Positions 49,590-62,475 of a stretch of DNA of 64,000 nt are shown one piece after another. The number at the start of each line of letters is the position of its first letter. Within the stretch, counting starts at the first letter, position 1. This DNA is from Sphagnum compactum (taxonomy: Eukaryota > Bryophyta > Sphagnopsida > Sphagnales), in assembly GCA_965153455.1 (NCBI GenBank), contig OZ234497.1, positions 11,656,001-11,720,000 on the forward strand, given 5' to 3'. Position numbers and translations under genes: made by a program. The notes below the pieces were generated by a model. It made no database searches, was not told where the DNA came from, and worked only from the letters and a program-made list of their open reading frames with translations.

Positions 49590-49745
49590 TCCTGGCTGCA
49601 AATGTTTTCTGAGGATTTGTAAAAACTTACTGAAGATTTGTAGCTCAAAACAAATCTGGGTCAAGACTTCATAGCATTGATCAAATCCTCTGCTATTTGT
49701 CACAACTCACAGCCAAAAAAACCACTTGCAAATCCTCAGGAACCG
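49590..49745. repeat. Imperfect inverted repeat around CTGAGGATTTG
   Basis: CTGAGGATTTGTAA near 49604 is mirrored by TTGCAAATCCTCAGG near 49727, about 110 bases apart. It resembles a small MITE-like unit, but no target duplication was identified. Confidence 0.4.
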
Positions 49746-50661
49746 CCTGAGAAAAAATCATCAAGCTATTTGCATATGTCTTAAAATTATTATGAAGTGC
49801 ATTCGATTAATGCACCTAAAAGTAATGAAAAGCTTTAAAACTTCTACATTGACTCTATGTAAAATGAATTTATATTACTGAACATAAAGTTTAAAAATTT
49901 AGAACTAAGAACTTAGATTACTTGAACAAATTTTGTGAACAAGTTTTTTAAAATATTTGAAGAAATTCAATAACCATAAGTACTGTGAATTAAAAATATA
50001 TAATACATATTAAAATAAACGATTAAATTTCTAAATACAAAATCTGATGTATAAATTTATTATTTCCAGCAAACCATTACACAAGCATCCGAATCTTAAG
50101 TTTTATGTTGCATTCATGGAAGAAAGAAGAAAAACCAGGCATGATGTTGGCTACTCAAAAGACAATTAACATGGAAGTAACTGGGATTAAGTCAAATTAC
50201 AAGCGCAAATGGAAAGTTTCCAACCAATACCTTCCTGCTTTTGAGTTTCATTCTTGATATTCTAATTTTGCAGAAATCGTATAAATTGTGATCATTGAAG
50301 CATTACCAATGCATGCCTTCATCCACCGTACTTGCAATCCTACAAATTGACAAAAAGACAAACAAAAGTGATGACATATGGCTCTACACATTCTTCACAC
50401 ATTCGACCAAAGTGTTAAAGAGTTAAACTTTAAAAATTACACTTACAAGCTAAACTTTAAAATTAAACCTAGGATGACCAAAGCCAAACCTAAATAAAAA
50501 TGTAAATGTATTTTAATATTAGTTTCAAAAAAAAGATCAATGATGCGATGTTGGATTAAGTTTATTTTTGTGTTTCATTTGCAAATCATAATATTTAATA
50601 TCATTCAATTGGTTAATGATCATAAATTATTTTGAATAATTTTATTTTTTTGGGGGGCTAC

Positions 50662-50696
<35 letters not shown>

Positions 50697-53600
50697 AAAT
50701 TATTTTCCTAATGATAATTACAACATCTTGCTTTTAAGTGCATGCACCTAATCAACAAATGTTTTTCATTTTTTCTTAAAAACAACTTCTCGACATGTGT
50801 AACACATTTTGCTATTTGGTCAAGCATGAATTTGAAATCAAATCATGTGCCTTAATTATGTGATTGCGAACATCATGACATGATATAACATGTAATCATA
50901 AACATGACTAAGTTGCATTACATAATTAAAACTTAATCATAATCACAAAAATGTCCAAGTCATGGATGCCACCTTTTAATGTTATGGTTTGGATTCTCAT
51001 ACCCATCTAGTTTAAATATTGATCTCAATATTTCATACAAAATCAAATAGTAGATTTGCCAAATTTTTAACATCATTATAACTACCATGTTATGTACCAA
51101 CCACCAAAATATATATTTGTTCAACCTTACCAAATTTTGCCCAACATTGGTCTAAGCTAATGTTGAACGATTATATTTATTTCAACATGCCAATTTAGGA
51201 TAAATATTGGGAATTTTTCAAATTGTGCACTATATCAATATAAAACATTTATATGGATCCACGTTTTCTTTGTGTGAAATTTCACCAAAATGAAAAAAAA
51301 AAGAAAAAAAAAAAGTAAGAATATTATGTCACAATATTCCCATTTTTTCTTTAAAAATTCAAAATTTTCAAAGAAAATTTATTCCTATGAATTTTTTTGC
51401 TACATTTGGACTCTGATTTTATTTTGCAAAAAAATAACTAATTTTTTTTACTAAGTAGACAAGCTCTAAAACCATGTCATCATTTAATGTTAAATCCTTC
51501 TTGTGATGTTAACCAAAGACACAACATCAAAAATTTGGGAAAAATCCATCGTTATGGGTCAATTCCATTTTCACATGTACTACGATGGTTTGAATAACCA
51601 AAATGTTTTAAGAAATCATAAAGATGAAAGTCAAAAGTCAAAAATCACATATGCATTTTTGTTAGTTCAAAAAATTTACAACCATAATTTTTTATTATAA
51701 TTTCCATGGGTGATCCAAATATTAATAGTAAGTCCCAATTTAATGTAATTAGTTGCATTGTCTTAATCTCAAAATATTTCATAGGTTTTTTTGGGTGAGA
51801 TAGGCAACCATGTGTGACTTCCATTTTCAATAAAATAAGTTCCCTTTTAGAAAACATCAACAATGAAGGATGTGTGTGCAGAGCATAAATACACAATGGG
51901 AATAATCAATTAGATTTTGGAATAGGCCTTAATCAAACCCATTACCACCCAATAGAATAATGACTCACCAACATTCCTATGAGGTGATTTCCATAATATA
52001 TTAAAGATTTGACATATGTTGATGGGTGAAATTACATTATTAAAATAACAATAATTTTCAAATATTCCCATAAAACACATGCATTGCCAAACATTCAACC
52101 TTAAACCTCATCTATCCATACCAACACATAGGTAAAAATTATTATAATACATATATGAATAAGAATTCATTTCTCCCATATATGTGTGTGTGTGTGTGTT
52201 CATAGCTTGAATGGTTTTTAATGAACTATGTACCATAATATTTTGCCAAATTTGACACATGTTTCTTGACTAATTAATTCATTTTGAAATTTTCATTTTG
52301 ACAAGTAGAATAGTTTTAAGGATTCAATATTCTCTTTCACAAAAGAAATTATTCTTTTAATCTTTTTTAATTAATATATAATTAACGTCAAAGTTATAAG
52401 AGAATAAGGTATCTCCAAATATAATCTAATTTATATCAAAAGGGTACAAGTTCAACCTACCAAGATGCATATGTGAACAAATCATATATATCATACCAAC
52501 ATTGGTTTGTAAGTGAATTTGCAATTTGACCATGCAATCGACCTCTTATTAGGATTGGAACATAATAAGTGTTATTTTAAAGGGGTCGCAAGAAAGGTCA
52601 TAAATTTTAATGAGGGTTTTCATTGTGATGTGTACCATACAAGTGGTCCCTAATTTGATGTTTGGGTCCCTGCCTAGGTTTGAAATTTTGTTGAAAATAT
52701 TGAAACCAAAGGTTTGGGAATTTGAAAAATCATACTCAAAACTACATTAGAGATACCATCAAAATCAAAATATTGACTTAAACTAAAAAATTAATTAATT
52801 AAAAGGTCTCATTTAAACTAAAACTAAGACAACATTGGTCAGAACCAAATTTTGTAGTTTGCAAATGAAGTGTTGAAAATCAAAAACTAATTAAAAACCT
52901 ATATGAATATCAAGATTTTATTTTTTAAGGATGTATAAATATTGAAGACTTGCCAATGTGATTGTCAATTTTAATCTAATGCTACTTGACCTTCCCTTCT
53001 TTTCATTATTTTCCTGCACATATCCAAATATTTTGTCAATTTATGTTGTTAAGATCAATCTAACATAAATGTATTGATTTTTTCCATCATAATCCATGAT
53101 CAAGTTGCACTTTTCATGAAATTTTGCTTTGAATTCTTCTTTTTTTATAAAGTCCAAATGGCAGTCAATATAAAAATCTAACAATTTTACCACCTAGGGG
53201 TCATAAGACTTGAATGGATGAACAGATTATTTTCTTCATATGGTGCAAACTTCACGAGGATTAAAAGCATTTGACATATTTTTTGCATACATCTGATTAG
53301 CATTTTGAGATTTTAAAAAAAAATCTTTAAAAAATTTATATATCATAAAGGTAACACAAACATGCACGTTTAGACAAAACAAGGCAAAATTATGAATGTT
53401 TTTTTCAAGATTCTAACTATTAAGAAACTTGCACTTTCAAACCCCAAGGTTTGTGACACTTTTACTTTGAAAGTGTGAATATGATTATGTGCACTATTGG
53501 GCATGCATGTAACAAACACTTGCAAATACTTAATGAATCATGAACCTTGGTAGCATGCTTTTACAAGGAATGAAAGTAATATTTGTAGTTAGGAGTTATA

Positions 53601-55395
53601 TTATTCCTTGTGCTTAAATTGGAAATCATTAATCACTTACATGTGGTTACCCATGTGACTGGAAAAATATATAATAATTTTCAATGCAATAGTGTTTGCA
53701 TGAACCATTGTGCAAAAAGTTTCAAGCAACACCCCATGCTACATATGTGAGCATTTTTGCATGAAGTATTTTCTTTGATGTCATCAAACATGTATAATTT
53801 GTGTTTCCTTTGGCTTCTAGAGAACATATATTGTAATACACAAATGATTTTGGCATAAATTAAATTATTGTTTATTTTGCCAAACTTTTTGAGAAATTAT
53901 TTATTACTTGTGCTGAAATTTTAATAATTATTATAAAAATAAATTATGAAGTATTTGACGATTAGGATTGAACTTTAGACTTACCAATCCTTGCATTTAA
54001 GAATGTGACAATAGAAACACACTTAGACTAGCCCACAAAGTCATGTTTATTATTTTATATAAACATTACATACCAAAAATTTCAAAATTAAAAAACCAAT
54101 TGCTAAAGTTAAGATTTCAAATTTAATTAATTATTTGGATAAAAGCACATTATGACGAACTTTTTCGGATGTCCCAATGGCAATTGTTTTTAAGTGAGTC
54201 AAGTTTGTTGCATTATATTCAAATATATTTGAGAAACTTGGCAAAAGTGAGATGAAAAATTAAAACCTACATTCTAATCTTTCAAACCCAAAAAAATAAA
54301 TTAAGAAAAGGATAAACATTTAATCCAAGGTGGACTTTACAAGGAATGGTACATCTAATGTCACAATCCAAACAACCCAAAAAATTTATCATTATGATTT
54401 TTTTTCTTTTAGTGGAGTTGGAAACTAAGCCTACAACTTTTTACCACCACACATTGTACCATAACACTTAAGATGAAAAAATCAAGCAATCATAAAAAAA
54501 ATTAAGATTTAAAACAAAAATTTCAAATTCATAAAGTCCATTTCGATATCTAAATTGATTTTTACAAGGCCCATATTTTAAAAGGTTTAAATTATAGTGG
54601 TATGAACTTGGAAATGGAAAAAAATGTGAACTTCAACACCATTTAAATGTTTTTTTTGAAAAATCACTGGATTTGGACTCCAAAAATGGACTTTGAGTTG
54701 CCAGTTTTGGTCCAATGTAATGTGTTATTACCCATTTGATAGTTTGTTGCTGAATCCGTTTGGGTATTACAGTATTATGTTGTCAATTGATGTGTCCCTA
54801 ACTTTTTTTTTCCCTAATGACATCACAAGAAGGAATAAAAACATCTTATGTGGAATAAAAAAACACTTGGTTTGAGCATGACAAATCAAGTTAATTCAAT
54901 ATTTTTATTAAAAAGGTAATTATATGGGCCATCAAAATTGATGATTACATGTGCATAGATGTTTAAGGTGGATGATATTCTAAAACTAATTTCATGAAAA
55001 TTGTATAGAATTAAATAAGCATGTGATGATATTCAAACAAAATTGATCATCATTCAAACAAAAGCCCTCCCAAAAAATTTTAATTTTTTTTAATCAATCG
55101 AATTTGAAAATTCTTTAATTTTTATATGTTTTCCGACTCTCAAGTTTGTAGGCCAATCTACAACTTTGCTAAAGGCTCATAAAAATTGTAAAAACCTTAG
55201 TTATTAAATTGTATTACAACCTATGGGTTTTTTTATAAAAACAAATTATTGGAATATTGTTTAGCATCAATGGGGTTTCAAATATTTCTTTTCAGACGGT
55301 TTTTATTTGCCAAGAAAAGTCTTGAAGTCTAATCTTTTGTGTCACAAAATTCAACCCCCTAAATCCAATTCCAAAACAGAAAAAAGGAATAGAAA
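49746..55395. other. 5.6 kb AT-rich intergenic DNA
   Basis: No gene is seen. Simple repeats are (TA)n at 50666-50692, an A-rich tract near 51293-51316 and (TG)n at 52183-52199. All longer frames are short and without motifs. It is probably eroded transposon sequence. Confidence 0.5.
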
Positions 55396-55400
55396 CAAAC

Positions 55401-56218
55401 TGTCGCAACCCCACTTTGGCCAAGTGTGGGGGTGAAGCCCAACACTTGGAAAAGTTGGAGGTTTGGAGTCCTCCGGGACTCTCGAATGTTCAGAGCTCGA
55501 CAGCAAGGCCCAAAACATCTCGCATTAAGGTGTTCTTGGTGTCATTGGAAAGGTCTTGAAACGTAGATATTGAAAATGGCCTCGCATTGGCCATTTGGAC
55601 ATCTGCAGCCCAAGTTATGGGCAAAAGAAGGGCCGGGAGTCGAACTGGCAGTTTGACTCCCGACCACTAAAAGTCGAGAATCGACCCTTTCCCGACGTCG
55701 CCTCAAAGAGTGCGACATGGCGTTGGAAAGATCTCGACGAGGGCTACAACTTTGGTTTAGACCTCGTCGCGATCGGACTCCGCAGTCGGGAGTTATGGCT
55801 GTTCAAAGTTCCGGGAGTCCCGCCGAGAGTTTCGGGACTCCATTTCGGGAGTCCCAAGAAAATGTGCCATTTGGATGTAGCCTCCGTGGCGAGCTGCAGA
55901 GAATACTATATGGGGGAAGGTGGTGGCTTCCCCTGAGTCCGGGCCGTGGTGAGTCTTGTGTGTCCAAATGCCCGTGGCTTGTCCCAACACCCAAGGGTGT
56001 CCCGAATGCTAAACTAACCTCCCGTGGTTGGTTTTTGGATGCAGATTCACATAAGCTAAACTAGTCCCTCTTCCTAGTCTAATCCCTGGGCTCCCAACTC
56101 GACCCTCTACCCCTTTCTAGAGTTGGAAGCCGGGAGCGTGCCCTTCGGTCCTAACTTTCCGCAACTTTGCATTGGTGAACTCTCAAGTGGGTTCACCCTG
56201 GGACCAAGGAGCGCGTCA
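55401..56218 (+). mobile_element. Solo LTR, family A copy 2, with CAAAC target duplication
   Basis: The element begins TGTCGCAACCCCAC and ends GGAGCGCGTCA (818 bp, TG...CA ends). Bases 55396-55400 and 56219-56223 are both CAAAC, a perfect 5-bp target duplication. It is related to 27083-27993 read in reverse. Examples shared by both are the terminal TGTCGCAACCC and GGAGCGCRTCA, a GGGAGTC hairpin and the GAAGGTGGTGGCTTCCCC region near 55917. There is no internal region, so it is a solo LTR. It is markedly GC-richer than the DNA around it. Confidence 0.92.
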
Positions 56219-56534
56219 CAAACTTTGACATCAAAGATTTGTGTGGTTTTATTTGTGTAGCCTTTCTTAATTCACATAATGTTTGGTTCCAATCTAGTAA
56301 CATACAACATAATATTGAGAAAAACATGTGTTTGACGAAAGACTTTGATCATCTATGTTAACGACATGTGGTTTTAATGGGTTTTCTTTGACTTCTAATA
56401 GGAGAATACTACATTAGGAATTAGAACTTTTATTAATGTTAATTGAATCCATAAGGATATTAAAAAAAGATTCTACACGAATGACAAGAACAAATAAATA
56501 AACATAATTTTTTTAGCATGGCCCACAAAGGAAG

Positions 56535-57398
56535 TGTGACCGAACAGCGGGTCACCGCACAATGGAGCTATATTGTTTCTGATCTTGATTTTTGCAACCA
56601 TCACTGGTTTGGCTGCGCATTACTCTGATTTACTGCAGGAATGCATGGCGGCTACTTCTGGAGGACCAAGGAGGCTCATCGCGCGTGAGGAAGACGGCGC
56701 GGAATTATGGTTAGGGGAGGTGCTGCAATTATGATTTGAAACGGTGGAGAGTGCATGGCGGCGGAGGAGCTAGCAATTCAGAGGCTAGGAGAAAAGTTTT
56801 GGGGTGGCAGATTGTGGGGGAGGAGGAGAGCTGCAGAAGAAGTGGGAAGTTTTTTTTTTGGGAGAGCATGTTGTTGAAGAGGATGAAGGCATATTGTGCT
56901 AGACGATCACAGAGATGTGTAGATAGAGGGGTAGATCGGTTGGTCTGGAAGAAGATTGGATTGGTTACAGACTTTTTCCGCTGCGCCAGTAGCCAGCCAA
57001 GCAGTTGCAATTGGCATCAGGAAGCATAGTTTGAGGGAGTAACATAGTAAGACTAGAAACCAGAGATAGATTAAAGTTGTTTGCACGAGCTGCTAGGATC
57101 TGTGAGGAATGCTAGGAGGATGGCCCTCAGTTGTCTGTGCGTTTGACGTTTTTGTATATATTCGCACCTTCAATGTTTGCAATACATAAGCTTCGGGTCA
57201 AGAAGAATGTTGTCAGGGTCTTGCTATTGCATTCTGTTGAGGAAACAGGTCTGTGGTCTTGCTGAACATGTGTATGCCAAGAGTCACTGGTTGAAAGGAC
57301 CAAGTCCTGTGCGCTGTCCGATTGGTGGCAGATTGGCAGAGATCGAAGGCAATCCGAGTCTGTACATTCTGTGAATAAAATTCAAGTTGTGAGTTCCA
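56535..57398 (+). mobile_element. Possible Copia-type LTR (degenerate)
   Basis: The stretch is GC-richer than its flanks. It has a TATA-like TGTATATATTC near 57151, then a run ending GAATAAAATTCAAGTTGTGAGTTCCA, and directly after it a TATCAGAGC word. This layout (TATA, short R/U5, LTR end, initiator-Met tRNA primer site) is that of plant Copia LTRs. The 5' edge at a TG near 56535 is a guess and no target duplication or internal coding region was found. An alternative is a lost host gene leader. Confidence 0.35.
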
Positions 57399-57412
57399 TT
57401 ATCAGAGCGGTG
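57399..57412 (+). promoter_or_regulatory. Primer-binding-site-like sequence
   Basis: TTATCAGAGCGGTG resembles the tRNA-iMet primer site of plant LTR retrotransposons (canonical TGGTATCAGAGC). No gag or pol sequence follows, so if real this is an isolated fragment. Confidence 0.35.
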
Positions 57413-58999
57413 AATGTTTCAAGAATGCAAATTGTGTATGTTTGAAGATCTAGGTGTGCATACAAATTGAGTCTAGAACAGAGTCTGAGAGAGAGAGAAG
57501 ATCAGGGGCCGCGATTCAGTTTCGGAACCTCAGAAATTTGAGCTCCGTGAGGATCTGTGTCTTGCCAGGGTGTTCGATTAGATTGTGCACCCTCCTTTTT
57601 TGGTTACAAAAGGACCATAGCATATTGATATGCATGATTATCCAAACCCAAAAAGATGAAGGGACATGAGGATTTTAATTCTTCACATGTTTACTATTTT
57701 ACATGTCAAATAAATCTTTTGCAATTCAATCATTTTTCACTTTCAAGAAAACCTTCATGTTTGATGTCTGTTATTTTTCAAAATTGCAATTCAATTGCAA
57801 AATGAATCTTCTTTTTTTGATTTGTGCAATTATCAAAATGCCTTTGATATGTGTTTAACATTTGTCTTAATGTTGTTTGGTTTTGAATTTTGGTTAGTTA
57901 TAGTTTTGGTTTTTGGGCTTATTTTTGGGTGCCTAGATCATCAATTTTAAATTTATGGAAAGACAAATAGAACCAAAACTAGCACAAGCCAACTAATTTT
58001 AAATTTTGGAAAAAAAAAAAAAAAAAAAACCAAAACTTGAAGTGGCCAAAAATCCAACCAAAACTAGGAATTGGCATTTAGGTAAAACTAGGCTTGAAAC
58101 CAAAATTGAGAATCAGCCATCATTAAAATTGGACCTAGAACTATGACTTTTTTTTTAGGTTCTTTATTTATTTCATTTGAAAAATATTTAATTTTTTAAA
58201 AACTAAGGTCAAACATGTTGGTAGTTTGAGGGAAAAAAATCAGGTACACATATTTTTAATAATAAGTTTGTGGGTTAATGGTATGGGCAAATGTTATTAG
58301 GCATGTAATTGTTATTTTTGAAAATTGTTTCAAGTATGGAAACAATGTTTTTCCCATTTTAACATGTAATTGATATAGGTGGTCGCTTTTTATTCATTGC
58401 ATGATGGTAATAACTAGAAAATTTTCAGTTTTGGGTTATTCTTAGGTAGGTAAAAACTAGACCTCCCTAAGAATGTTTTTGAAGAATCAAAAATAGGGGA
58501 GTCTTGAAATGTAAAAAACTAAGTCTAGAACCTGATTGGAGGTTTATCAAAAAAAATTAAATCCTAAAACATGATTGGAGGTTATGTTGTAAAGTAAGAA
58601 TTGGACAACATTGGTTTGTACAAATTGAATCATGTATTTAAAAACATTGCAATACTATGTTCCACATTCAACAACTCCAAGAAGTTATGTTAAATGTGAT
58701 TTCAAAACTACTTGATTATTAATGGTTTTGCAAGTTATAAAACTACTTCATATTACATATTCTTTTCCATAGCTTTTTTTTACCCACTTTCCACACCATA
58801 GTTGTATAGATGCACTATATTCATAAAACATTTTAATGTGCATATAAATGTTTTTTTGGGGCTGAAAATTTTGCCACTTTGCAACAAAAAAAGGGGTTTG
58901 AATCCTAAAATGTTTTTTTTGGAAAAGAAAATCATATAGTCATCATATTTCAAAGAAATAAAATCCAAATTCACCAATTTAGGCCACAAGTCATAGGAC
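57413..58999. other. AT-rich DNA with poly(A) tract
   Basis: No gene is seen. A run of about 20 A lies at 58010-58029, but I find no retroposed coding sequence in front of it. Confidence 0.45.
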
Positions 59000-60300
59000 G
59001 TTGCTGTAATATAATAGGGTTCCCTAAAATTTGTTATTTTTTGATACATGGCCAAACTTGGCTTAGTCCTCTTCAAATAACTAATCCACCTACCTCACAA
59101 ACCCATTAGGTTTACTTCTATTATTGTTCTTGTTCTTGTTGTCCTTCCTGTTTGGAAACCATGTTTGTTTCAAGAAAAAAAAAGTTGCCTCCATGGAAGA
59201 AGTCCTTATTCTCCTTGGGAATTTGCAACAACAAATAGTTGAAATGCACAACAACAAGAGGTAATCAAAGTATAGATGCCCATGTTGCAATAAATTGTCG
59301 AAGTGAAACTCAATTGTCATTGGTTGCAAATGCTTTGCGGTGGCACAAAAACAATTGTAGAACACAAACCTTGGCTAGTAATCGTGACTGTCGTTAAGGA
59401 ACTTTGATAGTTGAATGTGCAAGGTGCAAGAAGTGTGATTGCAGTAAGCAACACATTGGTAATAGCAAGTGTGTTGGCCGCACAGAGCAACTGAACAATG
59501 GTTGTTGTCCCACCAAATCCCTAGGGAACGACCTCAATTTGAGGAAACATATAGACTCAAGGAACTCGGCAATGTCAGGAAACCCAGTAGACCGGGGAAA
59601 CCTAGCAGCTTCGGGAAGGTAGACGATCGCTTCCACCACCCACTTTCACTCAGCATGAACTTGTAGACCTTGGTCAAATCTCAGAATGGAACATTTTGAG
59701 CATTGGCCTTAACCAACAAAACTGTGTCGAAGTCTAACTTTCGAGAATTGGGGTTGCCAAATTGAGTGGGGAAGCTTGGTGAATACACAATTGCAAGTTC
59801 ATCTTGCGAAATCAATTGCATCTGTTCCTTCACCCGAGTGAATGTTGTTTAGGTTTTTTCTGGCACCTATTGCACACCCATTGCCATCAACAATAGCCAC
59901 AATAGTTTCAAGGTGACCCCACTACATTCGAAGAATGTTCGAACATTGATAACAACAACAATGCAAAGCCGTCACAAGCCTATCAAATCAAATAAAGCCT
60001 CGATCAATCAACTATGTTTGGAGCAATGTTTCTGTCAAATACCTTTCAATGCGATCTGTTGTTAGTTGTGGCAAATTGGCACGAATGAATGGGATTGCAA
60101 CTAAGGATGCTGATTATCATGGTGGATCAAGGTTTTGGCTATAAAAAACTCCAGAGATATCCGAATGTGTAAAATGATTTCTCTAACATATAATTACGGA
60201 CATTCATCAACCTCCGAATTGCCAAATCTAACAAGGAAGACTTCAATGGTAGTTATAATTGATGGGTGGTAAGTTCATGCTAAGAAACTTGCTTTCCATT
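59000..60300. other. Unrecognised, probably transposon-derived sequence
   Basis: The GC content is higher than in the flanking DNA and short frames lie on both strands (for example 59394-59639 minus and 59404-59622 plus). No domain is recognised. The position next to the hairpin array and MULE relic suggests eroded element sequence. Confidence 0.3.
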
Positions 60301-60399
60301 ACCATTTTCTTTGTTTGATCGTTGGGTTTCAGGAAGATGTTTGTGGAGTTTTGTTAAAGTACTTTCCATCAATATAACAACAAACTGAACTGTCGAGGA

Positions 60400-60740
60400 A
60401 ATGTAGCGTCTCCCCTAAGATGTTGAATTCTTGGGGAAAGATTATTCTCCATGGGCTCCCCACGGAGAAAAGATCCCCAACATTTATAGCGCCCTGGGGA
60501 GATCGAGGAAACGTTGGATCCCTTTGTCTCACATAACAAAGCATATTTTATGTCTCCTCAGGGAACCATTGGCTAAAGTTCATATCCCCAAGGAGATGTA
60601 GCTATCTCCCCAAGGAGATATGGGAGTCTCCCCCGAGGAGACATTCACATCTCCCCAAGGGAGATGTCCCTATGAACTTTATTCCCGAGGACATGAAGTC
60701 CCAGAGCTTTCTCCCCAAGGCTCATTCCTCCCCTAGGTAG
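60400..60740. repeat. Array of short hairpins built on TCTCCCCAAGGAGA
   Basis: Consecutive imperfect palindromes occur. CATATCC/CCAA/GGAGATG lies at 60581-60598. TATCTCC/CCAA/GGAGATA lies at 60603-60620, with a perfect 7-bp stem. GTCTCC/GGAGAC lies at 60626-60642. CATCTCCC/CAA/GGGAGATG lies at 60648-60666, with a perfect 8-bp stem. Further CTCCCC and GGGGA words continue on both sides. The stems vary in sequence but stay paired. Confidence 0.75.
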
Positions 60741-60825
60741 TTATTGGGGAAAACGATTGATGCATTTCTTTCTTGTTTAATTCACTTCAATGTGAAAATG
60801 TGTTGTTCCGCCGCAGAGGGGCTGT

Positions 60826-61594
60826 GTGATGACCAAGTCTTGTGAAGAGGTTGTGGTGGTCTATCAAGTGCGAAACGCATGGCATACTTTTATGGGTCTC
60901 CAAGAGAAAATGGATAGATGCGTTGCCTACTTCAAAAACAATTTGGCCGGTAGTTGTTTGAATGAGGCATTTGTTATTTTGCCTGGTGGCCCTACACCTC
61001 CCAAGTCAAGAGTGCATGGAACGACATTCCATAATATGCAAATAGAGGAAAATGATTGGGTGAATCCACTTCTAGCGCTAGGAAGTTGGTTTTTGGGGGA
61101 AAAAACAAGTGAACAAGCAGATGATGCCAAAGTCTACGTATAGGTGCCTACGAGAGCACCTCGTTGCACTGTCGCCTCTCAAAAGTTGTCCTATATTAAC
61201 GTGCATTTTGAAACAATTAGGGCCAAAATTGTTCATCGATCTTTGGGATGGGCTAGTATCAGCATTAAGTAGTTTGGGGCCATGTTGTGCAACACGATTG
61301 GGTTGTTGCATGCTAAACTCCCTTGCAATTTTGGTGGTTGGAAGGACTTTGCAGAAATCCACAACAAATTTGAATGGTTTGGCCCAGAACATTAAAACGG
61401 ACACATATTTGCACAAAAAGGACCTTGAGATGACAATCAACTTTGTTGAGTCAATGCAACTGCAAGCACTTTGGGAGTGGGCTAGAGATAATGAACAAAT
61501 GTGGTACATATTATGGTTAGGAAGCCCAATCATGGACTGGAACTTTAATCGGAAAATTGTTGAAGTAGGCAATGATGGTTCGGGAGAACCTTGA
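60826..61594 (+). other. Two overlapping unrecognised plus-strand frames
   Basis: Frames at 60826-61143 (105 codons) and 61109-61594 (161 codons) overlap in different phase. The second contains MTINFVESMQLQALWEWARD and WYILWLGSPIMDWNFNRKIV, which looks protein-like, but I recognise no family. They may be a frameshifted relic of an element gene next to the MULE relic. A minus-strand frame of 164 codons overlaps the second and is not preferred. Confidence 0.25.
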
Positions 61595-61699
61595 TTTACA
61601 ACACGTGTATGTAGTGTCTCATAAGTTTCAAATATTCCTTTTTCTTGTTCATGCCTCTTTTTTATCTAGCTTGTTGTCCCCAAGGATATATTGTCCCTA

Positions 61700-62475
61700 A
61701 ATAGGATAAAAATTTCACAATACCTTTTTGTCATTTGTCCCGAATGTTGCATCACATGCAATGGCACTTTGATGTTCAAGATCTACCATCAATTTTCTCT
61801 AGGAAGCAATTTGAATTCCAATAGAAAATTTCAACCTGGTTGACGTCAGGGCTATTATTTCTTGTTGAAAGAAAAACACGTTGTTAGGATTTGCATCAAC
61901 CCACAGTTTGATGTTGGTTGCCACATCCCAATCGCATTTGTACTCCAAACTAACATATGTATCCATGGCATTGTGTATGTCATGGGGGAGGACAAAACGA
62001 TTCTGCGTCCATGATTCTCTAGAGGGATCTTGCTCGTAATAATGTTGTTCGTGCTTTGCCATGATTTGTTCAGCTGATAGCTCGAGCCTAATGTTGTCCG
62101 TAATCCAATCTTTCATTGTTTTACCCAAATGTGGTGCATATTGCAAATGCGTCCCCTTGAACTAGGTTGAATTTGCCCATGACAAGGATGTCCTAGGTTG
62201 TCCACATGTTCCATACTGTAATAATAGATTAATGCAAGATCGGGTGCAATGCAGCTTTGGCCAATCTAAACCACATTGACATCATGTCTTGATGGAGTCA
62301 TTGTGAAATTTCTTCGCTATCCTAGGGCTTAATCGCCCAAGTCCTTCGCTACCTTGCACTGTGTCTACAATAAGATCCTCCAACCTCTCATCCTTGGGAC
62401 CAAACATATAATGATATGTCAACATGGTAAAACAACTATTGATTCAAGGTGTTTCAAGTAAGCCATATGGAATTG
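61700..62475 (-). pseudogene. MULE-like transposase relic
   Basis: Reading the minus strand from about 62430 down there are three parts. First is KDERLEDLIVDTVQG. Then comes a stop followed by CQCGLDWPKL, resembling the cysteine-containing N-terminal domain of MULE-type proteins. Then an open part (61799-62146) has YAPHLGKTMKDWITDNI, LSAEQIMAKHEQHY, VLPHDIHNAMDTYVSLEY and LWVDANPNNVFFFQQE. After a frameshift, CDATFGTNDKK (about 61723-61757) matches the first catalytic Asp region of MULE transposases (DxTFGTN). The remainder of the DDE core is not recognisable. The copy is dead. Terminal inverted repeats were not found. Confidence 0.65.

Noticed and set aside
58010-58029. Poly(A) tail of a retrocopy
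   Set aside because: No coding or repeat sequence with matching orientation is recognisable in front of the A run, and no target duplication was seen.
60400-60740. CRISPR-like array
   Set aside because: The repeats are not identical, there are no uniform spacers, and the genome is a plant's.
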